Of a stretch of DNA of 64,000 nt, positions 8,168 through 17,266 are shown piece by piece. The DNA comes from Limnohabitans radicicola (lineage in GTDB: Bacteria > Pseudomonadota > Gammaproteobacteria > Burkholderiales > Burkholderiaceae_C): the NCBI RefSeq assembly GCF_014837235.1, contig NZ_JACYFT010000001.1, positions 1,439,688 to 1,503,687 of the forward strand, written 5' to 3'. The notes below the pieces were generated by a model, which saw nothing but the letters and a program-made list of their open reading frames with translations, did not search any database and was not told the origin of the DNA. The position numbers were made by a program, and so were the translations under genes. Position 1 is the first letter of the stretch; each line of letters starts with the position of its first letter.

Positions 8168-8671
8168 ATGGGCAACAAACTTTACGTCGGCAACCTGCCT
8201 TACTCGGTTCGTGACGGCGATCTGGAACAAGCTTTTGGTGAATTCGGTGTGGTCACCAGCGCCAAGGTCATGATGGAACGTGACACGGGCCGCTCCAAAG
8301 GCTTCGGCTTTGTGGAAATGGGCAGCGATGACGAAGCCCAAGCCGCGATCAACGGCATGAACGGTCAGCCTCTGGGTGGCCGCAACGTCGTGGTGAACGA
8401 AGCCCGTCCCATGGAAGCTCGTCCTCCCCGTACCGGTGGTTTCGGTGGCGGTGGTGGCTACGGTGGTGGCCGTCGCGAAGGCGGCGGTGGCTACGGTGGT
8501 GGCCGTGAAGGCGGTGGCGGCTACGGCGGCGGTCGCGAAGGCGGCGGCGGTTACGGCGGTGGCCGTGAAGGCGGCGGCGGTGGTTTCCGCAGCCCCTACG
8601 GCTCCGGCCCTCGCGGCGGTGCTGGTGGTGGCGGTCGCCGTGAAGGCGGTGGCGGCTACGGCGGTTACTGA
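8168..8671 (+). CDS. RRM-domain glycine-rich RNA-binding protein
   Basis: A 167-residue protein with one N-terminal RNA recognition motif: RNP2 LYVGNL at residues 5-10 and RNP1 KGFGFVEM at 44-51. A glycine-rich tail from about residue 93 repeats the unit GGGGYGGGRE roughly four times and ends with related blocks. Bacterial single-RRM/Gly-rich proteins bind RNA and are often cold-induced; the tail resembles eukaryotic RGG tails. AGGAG lies 8 bases before the ATG. The leader back to the amt terminator is about 200 bases and T-rich near the start codon, which fits post-transcriptional control but does not prove it. The RNA targets are unknown. Confidence 0.9.
   Translation: MGNKLYVGNLPYSVRDGDLEQAFGEFGVVTSAKVMMERDTGRSKGFGFVEMGSDDEAQAAINGMNGQPLGGRNVVVNEARPMEARPPRTGGFGGGGGYGGGRREGGGGYGGGREGGGGYGGGREGGGGYGGGREGGGGGFRSPYGSGPRGGAGGGGRREGGGGYGGY
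8448..8580 (+). repeat. 30-base coding tandem repeat (Gly-Tyr-Arg-Glu unit)
   Basis: About four copies of a 30-base unit encode GGGGYGGGRE. The copies differ mainly at third positions (GGC/GGT, CGT/CGC), so the protein repeat is maintained while the DNA has drifted. Such arrays can vary in copy number between strains. This is not a CRISPR array: there are no unique spacers and the array is translated. Confidence 0.85.
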
Positions 8672-8683
8672 TCTGCGCTGGCT

Positions 8684-8743
8684 GGCTCGGTCTTGACCGA
8701 GCCTCCCCAAAACAAAGCCCTGCAATGCAGGGCTTTGTTGTTT
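8684..8743. terminator. Double hairpin terminator between convergent genes
   Basis: First hairpin: GGCTCGGTC (8684-8692) and GACCGAGCC (8695-8703). Second: AAAGCCCTGCA (8714-8724) and TGCAGGGCTTT (8726-8736), followed by GTTGTTT. The second has the A-flank/T-flank form of a bidirectional terminator and serves the RRM gene and the SDR gene arriving from the other side. The first could be a second terminator stem or an mRNA 3' structure. Confidence 0.8.
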
Positions 8744-8768
8744 CTGGGCGGATGCAATAGGCGCAGCT

Positions 8769-9557
8769 TCAGTCCTTATGGCGGTGTTTGCGCGGCTGGC
8801 CTTTGAGCAAACGGTCAAACAAGGCGTCGGGCAAGACCTTCAGGATTTTGGCGACGATGGCCATCGGCCAGGGGATGACCCGGTAGCGGTCACCGCGCGC
8901 AATGGCGCGCACTGCCGATTGCGCAAAAGCCTCGGCGCTCATGAGGAAGGGCATCGGGTAACGGTTGCGGGCCGTGAGTGGTGTGGCGATGTAGCCTGGG
9001 GCGATGGTGATGACCTCCACGCCGTTGGCTCGCAACTCGCCGCGTAGGCTCTCACAGTAACTGATGACGGCGGCCTTGCTGGCGCAGTAGGCCGCGTGCC
9101 CGGGCAAGCCCCGGATGCCCGCCACGCTGGCAATGCCCACCAGCTTGCCGTGTCCCCGTGCCTGCATGGCGCGGATGAAGGGGTGAAACGTGTGTGCCAC
9201 ACCCAGGGTGTTGGTGCGCAGCACCTGCTCCAAGACTTCCAGGTCTTCGCGCTCGGCAGTGTCCACGCCCAGGCTGATGCCTGCGTTGGCCACCACCACA
9301 TCGGGCAGCCCCATGTGTGCGATGCACTGCTGTGCTGCGCCGAGCATGCTGTTCGCGTCGCCAACGTCGGCGCCCAGAATGCAGGTCTGGCCTGGGGGCC
9401 AGGCCATAGGCAAACTGCCCAGCCACTGCTGCAGCACATCGGTGCGACGTGCCAGCAGGACCACTCGCCAGCCGCGTTGCAGATAAGCCAGCGCCAGCGC
9501 CTGACCGATGCCGCTGGAAGCGCCTGTGATCAAGACCAGTGGCGCAGAAGTGTTCAT
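8769..9557 (-). CDS. SDR family NAD(P)-dependent oxidoreductase
   Basis: A 262-residue classical short-chain dehydrogenase/reductase. The cofactor motif is GASSGIG at residues 12-18, NAG is at 91-93, the catalytic Ser is near 144, and Tyr157 and Lys161 sit in YCASK. The basic C terminus (QPRKHRHKD) and the hydrophobic stretch VIPWPMAIVAKILKVLP suggest possible membrane association. Its start codon overlaps the lptC stop (ATGA), so it is the last gene of a kdsD-kdsC-lptC-SDR operon. The substrate is unknown. Sitting where lptA often follows lptC, it may have an envelope-related role, but that is only context. Confidence 0.85.
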   Translation of the reverse strand: MNTSAPLVLITGASSGIGQALALAYLQRGWRVVLLARRTDVLQQWLGSLPMAWPPGQTCILGADVGDANSMLGAAQQCIAHMGLPDVVVANAGISLGVDTAEREDLEVLEQVLRTNTLGVAHTFHPFIRAMQARGHGKLVGIASVAGIRGLPGHAAYCASKAAVISYCESLRGELRANGVEVITIAPGYIATPLTARNRYPMPFLMSAEAFAQSAVRAIARGDRYRVIPWPMAIVAKILKVLPDALFDRLLKGQPRKHRHKD

Positions 9558-10171
9558 GGTTGATGTGCCTGTGAAGTGGGTGCCAGCGTGCCGCGCACAC
9601 GACCGCTGAGCAGGTAGTGACCGGACTGGATGTCAAAGTCCATGTTGTTGGCCGTGAACACATCCGCGCCACGTGTGATCTGCACTGGATCGGAAGACAG
9701 CAGCTTTTCTGCCTTGATCAAGGCGATGATTTTTTCTCCGCGCAGCTCGATGCGCGGCAGGTCATCGGTGGCTTCCCGCACGGCGCGTGCGTCCCCCAGC
9801 AAGGTCACGCGTTCGCCATCGCCTGTGGCAATGCCTTTGTGCCCCACGGCGTTCAGGTGTTGTCCGGCCTCGGTCTGTGCCTTGAAGGTGACCTGCTCGA
9901 TGTGCAGCTCGTCCGTGTCGGGGTAGTGTCGGCCTTCGTCGCCCATGACCTCGCGCACCAGACGGCCTTGCGCATCGAACACCTTGACGACGAATTGCCG
10001 CAGGTTGTAATCGGGGTCCTTGCGCACCACTTTGTCCTTGGGCGCGCTCCACAGGTCGGGCATGCTGCGCACCAGCCACCAACTGCCCAAGGCCAGCACC
10101 AGCATGACCAGCAGCGGCAAATACAGGGTCACACGGTCCCAGGCCTTGCGCAGCACGGGCGATGCGTTCAT
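9554..10171 (-). CDS. lptC: LPS export ABC transporter periplasmic protein LptC
   Basis: A 205-residue bitopic inner-membrane protein. There is one N-terminal transmembrane helix at about residues 15-35 (LYLPLLVMLVLALGSWWLV) and a periplasmic beta-jellyroll-like domain (YNLRQFVVKVFDAQGRLVRE, then HIEQVTFKAQTE). LptC receives LPS from LptB2FG and passes it to LptA. The start at 10171 overlaps the kdsC stop by ATGA, which supports it over an upstream in-frame start. The usual partners lptA and lptB are not next in this operon. Confidence 0.85.
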   Translation of the reverse strand: MNASPVLRKAWDRVTLYLPLLVMLVLALGSWWLVRSMPDLWSAPKDKVVRKDPDYNLRQFVVKVFDAQGRLVREVMGDEGRHYPDTDELHIEQVTFKAQTEAGQHLNAVGHKGIATGDGERVTLLGDARAVREATDDLPRIELRGEKIIALIKAEKLLSSDPVQITRGADVFTANNMDFDIQSGHYLLSGRVRGTLAPTSQAHQP

Positions 10172-10746
10172 GCCGAAGGGCCCACGTTCACGTTGACACC
10201 CACCTGGACCAGCAGGCGGGCGTAATGGCCACCTGCAACCAGCAGAAGGTCGCACAAGGCACGGGCTGCACCTTCGCCACCGCGTTCGGTCGTGACGTGG
10301 TGGGCCAGGGCTTTGGCTTGCGCATGGCCGTTGGCGGGCGCACAGGCAAAAGCCACGCGCTGCATCACCGGCAGGTCCGGCCAGTCGTCGCCCATGGCCG
10401 CTGCTTGCGACCAGTCGAGGCCGAGTTCCTGCAGGAATGCTTCGGCCGCAGGCCGTTTGTCTTCGGTGCCAAAACGGGCATGGGTGATGCCCAACGCTTT
10501 CATGCGCAGGCGCAGGGGGGCCGAATCGCGTCCGGTGATCACCACAGGGGTGATGCCCGCCTTTTGCAGCAACTTGATGCCTTGCCCGTCGAGCACGCTG
10601 AAGCGCTTGAGCGTTTCGCCCGCTTCGGAAAAATAAAGTCCGCCGTCGGTCAATACACCGTCGACGTCGAAAAAGACGACGCGGATGCCCTGCGCTTTGA
10701 GCAGCAGCTCGGGCGCGTAATTCAGTGCCGGGATCAAGGCTTGCAT
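10168..10746 (-). CDS. kdsC: 3-deoxy-D-manno-octulosonate 8-phosphate phosphatase KdsC
   Basis: A 192-residue cap-less HAD phosphatase that releases phosphate from KDO-8-phosphate in KDO (LPS inner core) synthesis. The nucleophile motif is DVDGVLTDG, with the catalytic Asp pair at 27 and 29. Motif II is VITGRDS, and motif IV is in AAMGDDWPDLPVM. Length and motif order fit KdsC. It lies 1 base after kdsD and overlaps lptC by ATGA. Confidence 0.93.
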   Translation of the reverse strand: MQALIPALNYAPELLLKAQGIRVVFFDVDGVLTDGGLYFSEAGETLKRFSVLDGQGIKLLQKAGITPVVITGRDSAPLRLRMKALGITHARFGTEDKRPAAEAFLQELGLDWSQAAAMGDDWPDLPVMQRVAFACAPANGHAQAKALAHHVTTERGGEGAARALCDLLLVAGGHYARLLVQVGVNVNVGPSA

Positions 10747-10747
10747 G

Positions 10748-11725
10748 TCAGATCACCTTGGCCCGCATCAGGTCGTTGGTGTTGAGGGCGCCGCACAGAC
10801 GGCCCGAGGCATCGACCACCAAGATGCTGGTGATGCGGTGCGCTTCCATCATCTCGGCCGCTTCCACCGCCAGGGCATCCTGGCGGATGGTGCGCGGCTG
10901 GACGTGCATCACCTCGCTGGCCTTGAGCGAGCGCAGGTCCTGGCCTTTTTCAATCAGTCGGCGCAAATCGCCGTCGGTAAAAACGCCCAGCACCTTGCCG
11001 TCGGCATCGACCACCGACGACGCGCCCAGGCCTTTGTGGCTCATCTCGCGCATCAGATCCGAAAAGCTGGCATCGGGCAACACGCGGGGCACGGCGTCGC
11101 CCGAGCGCATCACGTCGCTCACATGGGTCAGCAAGCGGCGACCCAGAGAGCCGCCGGGGTGCGAGCGCGCAAAGTCTTCAGGCTTGAAGCCGCGCGCGTC
11201 CAGCAGCGCCACGGCCAGCGCATCGCCCAGGGCCAGTTGCGCGGTGGTGCTGGCGGTGGGCGCCAGGTTGAGCGGGCAGGCTTCCTTGGCCACCGAGCTG
11301 TCGAGCACCACATCGGCGTGGCGCGCCAGCGAGGAGTCCAGCCCCCCGGTCATGGCGATCAGTGGCACGCCCTGGCGCTTGAGCACGGGCAAGATGGCGA
11401 CCAGCTCATCGCTCTCGCCGCTGTTGGAGATGCCCAGCACCACGTCGACCAGCTTGATCATGCCCAGGTCGCCGTGGCTGGCCTCGGCCGGATGCACAAA
11501 CATCGCAGGTGTCCCTGTGGAGGCCAATGTGGCCGCGATCTTGCGGCCAATGTGCCCGCTTTTGCCCATGCCTGTGACCACCACGCGGCCCTTGACGTGG
11601 AGCATCATCTCCACCGCCTGGACAAAGCGTTCGTCCAGACGGCTCTTGAGGTCCTGCAGGGCGGCCGCTTCGATGTCGAGCGTGTCGCGTGCGAGCTGCA
11701 GGATGGATTGGGCTTGTAGGGTCAT
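10748..11725 (-). CDS. kdsD: D-arabinose 5-phosphate isomerase KdsD (KpsF/GutQ family)
   Basis: A 325-residue protein that interconverts ribulose 5-phosphate and arabinose 5-phosphate, the first committed supply step for KDO. It has an N-terminal SIS sugar isomerase domain (VVVTGMGKSGHIGRKIAATL and LGISNSGESDELV) and a C-terminal pair of CBS domains (about 205-325). The first gene of the kdsD-kdsC-lptC-SDR operon. A TAAAAT hexamer sits only 6 bases before the ATG, so the message may have a very short leader; this is inference. Confidence 0.93.
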   Translation of the reverse strand: MTLQAQSILQLARDTLDIEAAALQDLKSRLDERFVQAVEMMLHVKGRVVVTGMGKSGHIGRKIAATLASTGTPAMFVHPAEASHGDLGMIKLVDVVLGISNSGESDELVAILPVLKRQGVPLIAMTGGLDSSLARHADVVLDSSVAKEACPLNLAPTASTTAQLALGDALAVALLDARGFKPEDFARSHPGGSLGRRLLTHVSDVMRSGDAVPRVLPDASFSDLMREMSHKGLGASSVVDADGKVLGVFTDGDLRRLIEKGQDLRSLKASEVMHVQPRTIRQDALAVEAAEMMEAHRITSILVVDASGRLCGALNTNDLMRAKVI

Positions 11726-11765
11726 GGGCTCATTTTATCGGGCAGGGCTCCCTTTGCGGGGCACA

Positions 11766-11797
11766 GGGAAAACCGGGAAGAAATAGACCGTTTTCCC
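11766..11797. promoter_or_regulatory. Inverted repeat in the kdsD / Kef antiporter divergent region
   Basis: GGGAAAAC (11766-11773) and GTTTTCCC (11790-11797) form an 8-base perfect inverted repeat with a 16-base spacer, between the two divergent start codons (11725 and 11835). It may be an operator. There is nothing else to support a particular regulator. Confidence 0.3.
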
Positions 11798-11834
11798 GAA
11801 GGAAACCGTCACATGGCCTTGGTACGATCAAGGC

Positions 11835-13820
11835 ATGAGTTCTTTGGAGTTGACACTGCTGTACTTGTTCGCCGCCGTGCTGGGCGTGGTGGGCTGCCGC
11901 ATGCTCAAACTGCCGCCCATGCTGGGTTATCTGGCGGTGGGCGTGGTCATCGGCCCGAACGCGCTGGCGCTGGCGCAGAACTCCGAGGGCATCAAGCACT
12001 TGGCCGAGTTCGGCATCGTGTTCCTGATGTTCGTGATCGGGCTTGAATTCAACCTGCCCAAGCTGCGTGCCATGCGCCGCCACGTGTTCGGACTGGGCTT
12101 GCTGCAGGTGGTGCTGACGCTGGGCATTGTCACGGTTTGCTCCCTGTTTCTGGCCACACTGGCCCCCACGCTGTGGAAGATGGAGTGGCAGACCGCGCTG
12201 GCCTTGTCGGGGGCCATGGCCATGAGCAGCACGGCCATCGTCATCAAGCTCATGGCGGATCGCCTGGAGCTCGAATCCGAGCACGGCAAGCGGGTGGTGG
12301 GTGTGCTGCTGTTCCAGGACTTGGCGGTGGTGCCGCTCCTCGTGCTGATCCCGGCGCTGGGTTCGCGACCCGAAGAATTGTTTGGCGCCCTGCTGCTGGC
12401 GGGCCTCAAGGCAACGGCATTGATCACGCTGCTGCTCACGGGCGGTCAGCGCGTCATGCGCTGGTGGCTCACCATCGTGGCCCGCCGCAAGAGCGAAGAA
12501 CTGTTTGTGCTCAACCTGCTGCTGGTCACACTGGGCCTGGCCTGGCTGACCGAGCTGGCGGGCCTTAGTCTGGCGCTGGGGGCCTTCATCGCAGGCATGT
12601 TGATTTCGGAGACCGAATACAAGCACCAGGTGGAGCTGGACATCCGGCCTTTCCATGATGTGCTGTTGGGCCTGTTTTTCATCACCATCGGCATGATGCT
12701 GGACTGGCACATCGTGATCGGCCGCTGGCCGCTGGTGCTGATCCTCACCGTGTTGCCCGTGCTCTTCAAGCTGGTGCTGGTGACCGGGTTGGCCAAGGTT
12801 TATGGCGCCAGCCACGGTGTGGCGCTGCGCACGGGCCTGTACCTGGCGCAGGCGGGTGAATTCGGTTTCGTGCTGTTGACATTGAGCTCCCAGCACAACC
12901 TGATTCCGCCCGCCTTGCTCAACCCGGTGCTGGCCAGCATGGTCCTGTCGATGTTGGCCACGCCTTTCATCATCATGCGCAGCAATGAGATCGTGCTCAA
13001 GTTGGTGGCGAGCGAATGGCTGCAGCAGTCGCTGCAGATGACCACGATTGCGCGCAAGTCGATCAACACCAGCCGCCACGTCATCATTTGTGGCTATGGC
13101 CGCTGTGGTCAGAACTTGGCGCGCATGCTCGAGAAGGAAAACATCCCCTACATGGCACTCGACCTGGACCCCGACCGTGTGCGTTTGGCCGCAGCGGCGG
13201 GCGACTCGGTGGTGTTTGGCGATGCCGGTCGCCTGCAGGCACTCATGGCCGCAGGCCTGGCCCGTGCCAGCGCCGTGGTGGTCACTTACCTCGATGTGCC
13301 CGCGGCCATGAAGGTGCTGGGCCACACCCAAAGCCATGCCCCCCAGGTGCCCGTGATCGTGCGCACGCAGGACGATCTGGATCTGGAAAAACTCCAGCAG
13401 GCCGGAGCCACCGAGGTGGTGCCCGAAGCCCTCGAGGGTTCGCTCATGCTCGCCAGCCACGCGCTGGCGCTGGTGGGCGTGCCGATGCGCCGCGTGATCC
13501 GCATCGTGCAGGACCAGCGTGATGCCCGCTACAACCTGCTCAAAGGCTACTTTCATGGCGCGGACGATGACACCATCGACGAGTTGGAGCACGAACGCCT
13601 GACCACGGTCACCTTGCCACTGGCCTCGCCCTGGCTGGGCAAGCGCGTGGGGGATCTGGCTTTTCATGCCATGGGCGTGCGTGTGGTCAGTCTGCGTCGC
13701 GCACACGGCGCGACCGAACCCGTGCAGGACGACACCGAACTGCAGATGAGCGACACCCTGGTGTTGTCGGGCACCGCCCAGACTCTGGCCGTGGCCGAAG
13801 AAAAATTGATGCGAGGATGA
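11835..13820 (+). CDS. Monovalent cation:proton antiporter-2 family protein (KefB/KefC/YbaL type)
   Basis: A 661-residue inner-membrane protein of the CPA2 family. The membrane domain (about 1-390, roughly 12 segments) has the family motifs [29 protein letters not shown]-like and [14 protein letters not shown]. Then comes a cytosolic RCK/TrkA-N domain ([18 protein letters not shown], about 417-434, with its GxGxxG), and a TrkA-C-like domain to about 655. Such proteins export potassium or exchange sodium/potassium for protons under control of NAD(H) or thiol adducts. No KefG/KefF-type ancillary gene is adjacent. The gene is followed 4 bases later by apt. Confidence 0.88.
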   Translation: MSSLELTLLYLFAAVLGVVGCRMLKLPPMLGYLAVGVVIGPNALALAQNSEGIKHLAEFGIVFLMFVIGLEFNLPKLRAMRRHVFGLGLLQVVLTLGIVTVCSLFLATLAPTLWKMEWQTALALSGAMAMSSTAIVIKLMADRLELESEHGKRVVGVLLFQDLAVVPLLVLIPALGSRPEELFGALLLAGLKATALITLLLTGGQRVMRWWLTIVARRKSEELFVLNLLLVTLGLAWLTELAGLSLALGAFIAGMLISETEYKHQVELDIRPFHDVLLGLFFITIGMMLDWHIVIGRWPLVLILTVLPVLFKLVLVTGLAKVYGASHGVALRTGLYLAQAGEFGFVLLTLSSQHNLIPPALLNPVLASMVLSMLATPFIIMRSNEIVLKLVASEWLQQSLQMTTIARKSINTSRHVIICGYGRCGQNLARMLEKENIPYMALDLDPDRVRLAAAAGDSVVFGDAGRLQALMAAGLARASAVVVTYLDVPAAMKVLGHTQSHAPQVPVIVRTQDDLDLEKLQQAGATEVVPEALEGSLMLASHALALVGVPMRRVIRIVQDQRDARYNLLKGYFHGADDDTIDELEHERLTTVTLPLASPWLGKRVGDLAFHAMGVRVVSLRRAHGATEPVQDDTELQMSDTLVLSGTAQTLAVAEEKLMRG

Positions 13821-13824
13821 GCCC

Positions 13825-14379
13825 ATGACGGCCCTGAATGTGAACGACTACCTCAAGAGCCACATGCGCACCGTGCCCGACTGGCCCGCGCCCGGTGTGC
13901 AGTTCCGTGACATCACCCCGCTGCTGCAGGACCCGCGCGTGTTCCGTGTGCTGATCGATGCGTTCGTGCACCGTTACATGGACCCTGCACTGCGGCCCGA
14001 TGTGGTGGCCGGGCTCGATGCACGCGGCTTCATTCTGGGCTCGGTCATCGCCTATGAACTCGGTCTGGGCTTTGTGCCGATCCGAAAGAAAGGCAAGCTG
14101 CCCTTTACCACCGTGGAAGAAACCTACGAACTCGAATACGGCAGCGCCACCGTTGAGCTGCACACCGATGCGGTCAAGCCCGGCCAGCGTGTGCTGCTGA
14201 TCGACGACCTGATCGCGACGGGCGGCACCATGATGGCGGGCAAAAAGCTGCTCGAAAAACTCGGTGCCACCGTCATGGAAGGCGCGGCCATTGTGGACCT
14301 GCCTGAGCTCGGCGGCTCAGACAAGTTGCGCCAGGGCGGACTGCAGCTGTTTACCTTGGTGGCGTTCGAGGGCCATTGA
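13825..14379 (+). CDS. apt: Adenine phosphoribosyltransferase
   Basis: A 184-residue cytosolic purine-salvage enzyme forming AMP from adenine and PRPP. The PRPP-binding loop [14 protein letters not shown] is clear, and the N-terminal signature [17 protein letters not shown] is typical of Apt. Length is normal for the family. It starts 4 bases after the Kef-type gene stop, so the two are probably cotranscribed, with no obvious functional link. Confidence 0.96.
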   Translation: MTALNVNDYLKSHMRTVPDWPAPGVQFRDITPLLQDPRVFRVLIDAFVHRYMDPALRPDVVAGLDARGFILGSVIAYELGLGFVPIRKKGKLPFTTVEETYELEYGSATVELHTDAVKPGQRVLLIDDLIATGGTMMAGKKLLEKLGATVMEGAAIVDLPELGGSDKLRQGGLQLFTLVAFEGH

Positions 14380-14396
14380 CGCCCCCTTGGTCCAGC

Positions 14397-15575
14397 TCAC
14401 TCGTTCCGTGGTTTGGGTTTGACCCGGGGAGAGACGACCTGGCCCAGCACCACCATGCCTGCGGCTGCGAGTGTGAAGGTCCAGTCCATCCAGCCTCGGT
14501 CCACACTTTGCGCCGCCACCAGCACACCTGTCGATTGCCCGAAAAACAGCATGCAGGCAAACAGCGTCACCGCGCTGCCTCGGGCCTCGGGGACCATCTG
14601 GGTGGCTTGTGTCTGCAGGGTGTTGTGCATCATGTAAAAGCCCAGACCCGCGAGCAAACAGCCCGTGCCCCCCAGCACGATGTGGTGCGTCCAGGCCAGC
14701 AGCAGCAAGCCCAGCGCCACCAAAGAGCTGCCCACCACCACCAGTCCCCGTTCACCCAGCCAGCCCAACCAGCGTTTGGCTTGCTGGCTGTAGGCCAGAC
14801 CGCCGATGCCGTAAAGCGCCATCAGGCCACCCGCGACCGAGGCACTCAACCCCATGTGCTGGACCAGCTGGCTGGGCACAAAAGCCAGTGTGCCAAACGC
14901 CAGCGCGCCCTCGATGGCGGTCACGCACAGCACCCAGCGCACGCGGGGGATGGTCAGCAGCTTCAGGCTGCCCAAAGCGGCTTGCCAATAGGATCCCTCT
15001 GTGGTCAGCATGGCGGCTTGTCGCAAGGCGGTGGTTTTGAAGTACAGCAGGCTGCTGGCTGTCAGGAACAACGCTGACAACAAGCCAAATGCACTGCGCC
15101 AGCCCAGCGTTTCGACCGCCAACCCGCCAAACCATTGCCCGGCCATCATGCCGGTCACGGTGGCGCTCATCAGCTTGGCCAATGTCTCCTGGCGCTGGTC
15201 ATAGGGCACCTGGTCACCCAGCCAGGCCAATGACAAGGGGATGATGCCAGCCGCCGCCGCACCCATGGCCGCTCGCGAGAGCACCAGCAAGTCAAAGCTG
15301 GGCGCCAGCGCGGTGATGGTGCTGAACACGCCGCAGGCCAGCGCCGCCGACGTGATGACCTTGAGCTTGCCCACGCGGTCACCCAGCGGCCCGTAAAACA
15401 ACTGCATCAGGCCATAGGCCACGGCAAACGCTGAAATCACACGGGAGGCGTCGCCAACGCTGATCTGGAATTCAGCGGCCATGCTCACCAGCATGGGGTC
15501 GCAAACGCGCATCGAGGCCATGCTGCTGAAACCGGCCAGACCGATCAGCCACAGGCCAGGGGTGTGTGTTTTCAT
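14397..15575 (-). CDS. MFS transporter
   Basis: A 392-residue major facilitator with about 12 membrane segments. The A-type motif between segments 2 and 3 is visible as GPLGDRVGKLKV, and the matching half-way motif region follows residue 200. The start at 15575 (MKTHTPGLWLIGLAGF) puts the first membrane segment at the N terminus; the upstream in-frame extension is unlike the family. No clear ribosome-binding site precedes it. It resembles drug/metabolite exporters (YnfM-like arrangement) but the substrate cannot be inferred. It is convergent with apt. Confidence 0.85.
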   Translation of the reverse strand: MKTHTPGLWLIGLAGFSSMASMRVCDPMLVSMAAEFQISVGDASRVISAFAVAYGLMQLFYGPLGDRVGKLKVITSAALACGVFSTITALAPSFDLLVLSRAAMGAAAAGIIPLSLAWLGDQVPYDQRQETLAKLMSATVTGMMAGQWFGGLAVETLGWRSAFGLLSALFLTASSLLYFKTTALRQAAMLTTEGSYWQAALGSLKLLTIPRVRWVLCVTAIEGALAFGTLAFVPSQLVQHMGLSASVAGGLMALYGIGGLAYSQQAKRWLGWLGERGLVVVGSSLVALGLLLLAWTHHIVLGGTGCLLAGLGFYMMHNTLQTQATQMVPEARGSAVTLFACMLFFGQSTGVLVAAQSVDRGWMDWTFTLAAAGMVVLGQVVSPRVKPKPRNE

Positions 15576-15698
15576 GAAAAGAAAGTGCTTGACGTGACGG
15601 GTTGCCAGTCTAGTGCCGGTTGGTGGCACTGTCGCGCACAAAGCTGACACCTGGCGGCAGACGTTTTACCCTCACGGTCAACATTGAAAGACCTTGCC

Positions 15699-16235
15699 AT
15701 GACTGCTTCTGCCAGCCCCGCCCCCCGCCTTGATGACCGTGTGCCTTATGCCAAGCCTCAGCCTTGGGGCATGTCACCCGACATGGTGATTCCCGATGTG
15801 GACAGCGACGATGAGCGTCTGTGGGCACCGATCGCCCCGGGCATCTGGTCGCGGCCATTGCATTTGAACACCTCGGGTGGTTTTTACGTTCACTTGCTCA
15901 AGGTCAAGCGTTCGGGCTTGCTGCAGCGCCACCGCCACTCGGGCATGGTCCACGCCTATGTGCTGCGCGGCAAATGGCTGTATTTGGAGCACGATTGGGT
16001 GGCTGAAGCCGGCGGCTATGTGTTTGAGCCACCGGGCGAGACCCACACCCTGGTGGTGCCCGACGACTGTCAGGACATGGTGACGATGTTCACCGTGCAC
16101 GGCGCGCTCATGTATGTAGACACCCAGGGCAACGCCACAGGCTACGACGACGTGTTCACGCGCATCGAAAAATACCGTGCGCACTTTGAAAACGTGGGGT
16201 TGGGGGCGGACTATGTGAAGAATTTCATGCGCTGA
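15699..16235 (+). CDS. Cupin-fold protein, 2,4'-dihydroxyacetophenone dioxygenase-like
   Basis: A 178-residue single-domain cupin. The metal-binding cupin motif 1 is recognisable in RHRHSGMVHAYVLRGKWLYLEHDW with several His and a Glu, and motif 2 in EPPGETHTLVVPDD. It resembles proteins annotated as the 2,4'-dihydroxyacetophenone dioxygenase family, which cleave C-C bonds with iron. ATG at 15699 is preferred over a TTG 15 bases upstream because GAAAGA sits at the right distance. It is divergent from the MFS gene. A specific substrate is not supported by context. Confidence 0.8.
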   Translation: MTASASPAPRLDDRVPYAKPQPWGMSPDMVIPDVDSDDERLWAPIAPGIWSRPLHLNTSGGFYVHLLKVKRSGLLQRHRHSGMVHAYVLRGKWLYLEHDWVAEAGGYVFEPPGETHTLVVPDDCQDMVTMFTVHGALMYVDTQGNATGYDDVFTRIEKYRAHFENVGLGADYVKNFMR

Positions 16236-16250
16236 TCCAACGGCTTTCCC

Positions 16251-16286
16251 AAAGCAAAAGGCCCGCATGCGCGGGCCTTTTGCTTT
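16251..16286. terminator. Bidirectional terminator with 16-bp perfect stem
   Basis: AAAGCAAAAGGCCCGC (16251-16266) and GCGGGCCTTTTGCTTT (16271-16286) form a perfect stem around ATGC. It lies between the cupin gene and the leftward end of the liv operon, and has A/T flanks suited to both directions. Confidence 0.92.
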
Positions 16287-16302
16287 GGGGTGGCGGTTGC
16301 TG

Positions 16303-17262
16303 TTACAGCGGCTTCTTGATCCAGTGGGCGATCTCACCCATGATGCCCCGGCGGAAGGCCAGCACGCAGATCACGAAGATCACCCCCTGGATGATGGTGA
16401 CCCAAGCGCCCAGATGGGCCAGGTAGTTCTCCATGCTGATGATCACAGTGGCTCCGACCAATGGGCCAAACAACGTGCCCATGCCCCCCACCAACGTCAT
16501 CAGCACCACCTCGCCCGACATGGACCAATGCACATCGGTGAGCGAGGCCAGCTGGAACACCAGCGCCTTGGTGCCGCCAGCGGTGCCCGCCAGCGCGCCA
16601 GAGATCACAAAGGCCAGCAGTTTGAAGGTGTCGGTGTCGTAACCGAGCGACGTGGCGCGGTCAGGATGCTCGCGGATGGCCTTGAGGATCTGGCCAAAGG
16701 GCGAATGGATCACGCGCCAGATCAGCAGAAAGCCGAGCAGGAAGATGGTCAGCACGAAGATGTACATGTTGAAGTTGTCGGCCAGATCGACCAGGCCGAA
16801 CAACTTGCCGCGCGGCACCGCCTGGATGCCGTCTTCGCCGCCCGTGAATGGGGCTTGCAGGCAGAAGAAAAACACCATTTGCGCCAGGGCCAGGGTGATC
16901 ATCGCAAAGTAGATGCCCTGGCGGCGGATGGCCAACAGCCCCACCACCAGTGCCAGCGTGGCCGATGACGCGGTGCCCAGCAGCACGCACAACTCAGGGT
17001 TGAGGCCCCAGACTTTGGCCGCGTGGGCCGCGACATAACCGGCCGAGCCCATGAACATGGCATGACCAAAAGACAGCAGCCCGCCAAAACCCAGCAGCAG
17101 GTTGAAGGCGCTGGCGAACAAGGCAAAGCACATCACCTTCATCAGGAACACCGGGTAAACCCACATGGGGGCCACCGCGAGGATGACCGCCATCAGGGCG
17201 AATGCGACCCACTGGTGTTTGTAGGATTTGGCCGAAGCGGAGGCAGAAATCGCGTTGGACAT
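16303..17262 (-). CDS. livM: Branched-chain amino acid ABC transporter permease (LivM type)
   Basis: A 319-residue inner-membrane permease of the LivM family with about 9-10 membrane segments. Conserved stretches include NLLLGFGGLLSFGHAMFMG, GIYFAMITLALAQM and the cytoplasmic coupling loop SPFGQILKAIREHPDRATSL. It pairs with LivH (4-base gap upstream). It is the last gene of the livG-livF-livK-livH-livM operon. The substrate may be branched-chain amino acids or another small amide or acid; the family is functionally broad. Confidence 0.9.
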   Translation of the reverse strand: MSNAISASASAKSYKHQWVAFALMAVILAVAPMWVYPVFLMKVMCFALFASAFNLLLGFGGLLSFGHAMFMGSAGYVAAHAAKVWGLNPELCVLLGTASSATLALVVGLLAIRRQGIYFAMITLALAQMVFFFCLQAPFTGGEDGIQAVPRGKLFGLVDLADNFNMYIFVLTIFLLGFLLIWRVIHSPFGQILKAIREHPDRATSLGYDTDTFKLLAFVISGALAGTAGGTKALVFQLASLTDVHWSMSGEVVLMTLVGGMGTLFGPLVGATVIISMENYLAHLGAWVTIIQGVIFVICVLAFRRGIMGEIAHWIKKPL

Positions 17263-17266
17263 GGCT

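Noticed and set aside
8448-8580. Short regular repeats considered as a CRISPR array.
   Set aside because: The repeats are translated, adjacent and have no unique spacers; no cas genes are present.
11730-13826. A 698-codon open frame antisense to the Kef-type antiporter gene.
   Set aside because: His/Gln/Arg-rich, no recognisable domain, entirely opposite a clear membrane transporter gene; such frames are common in high-GC DNA.
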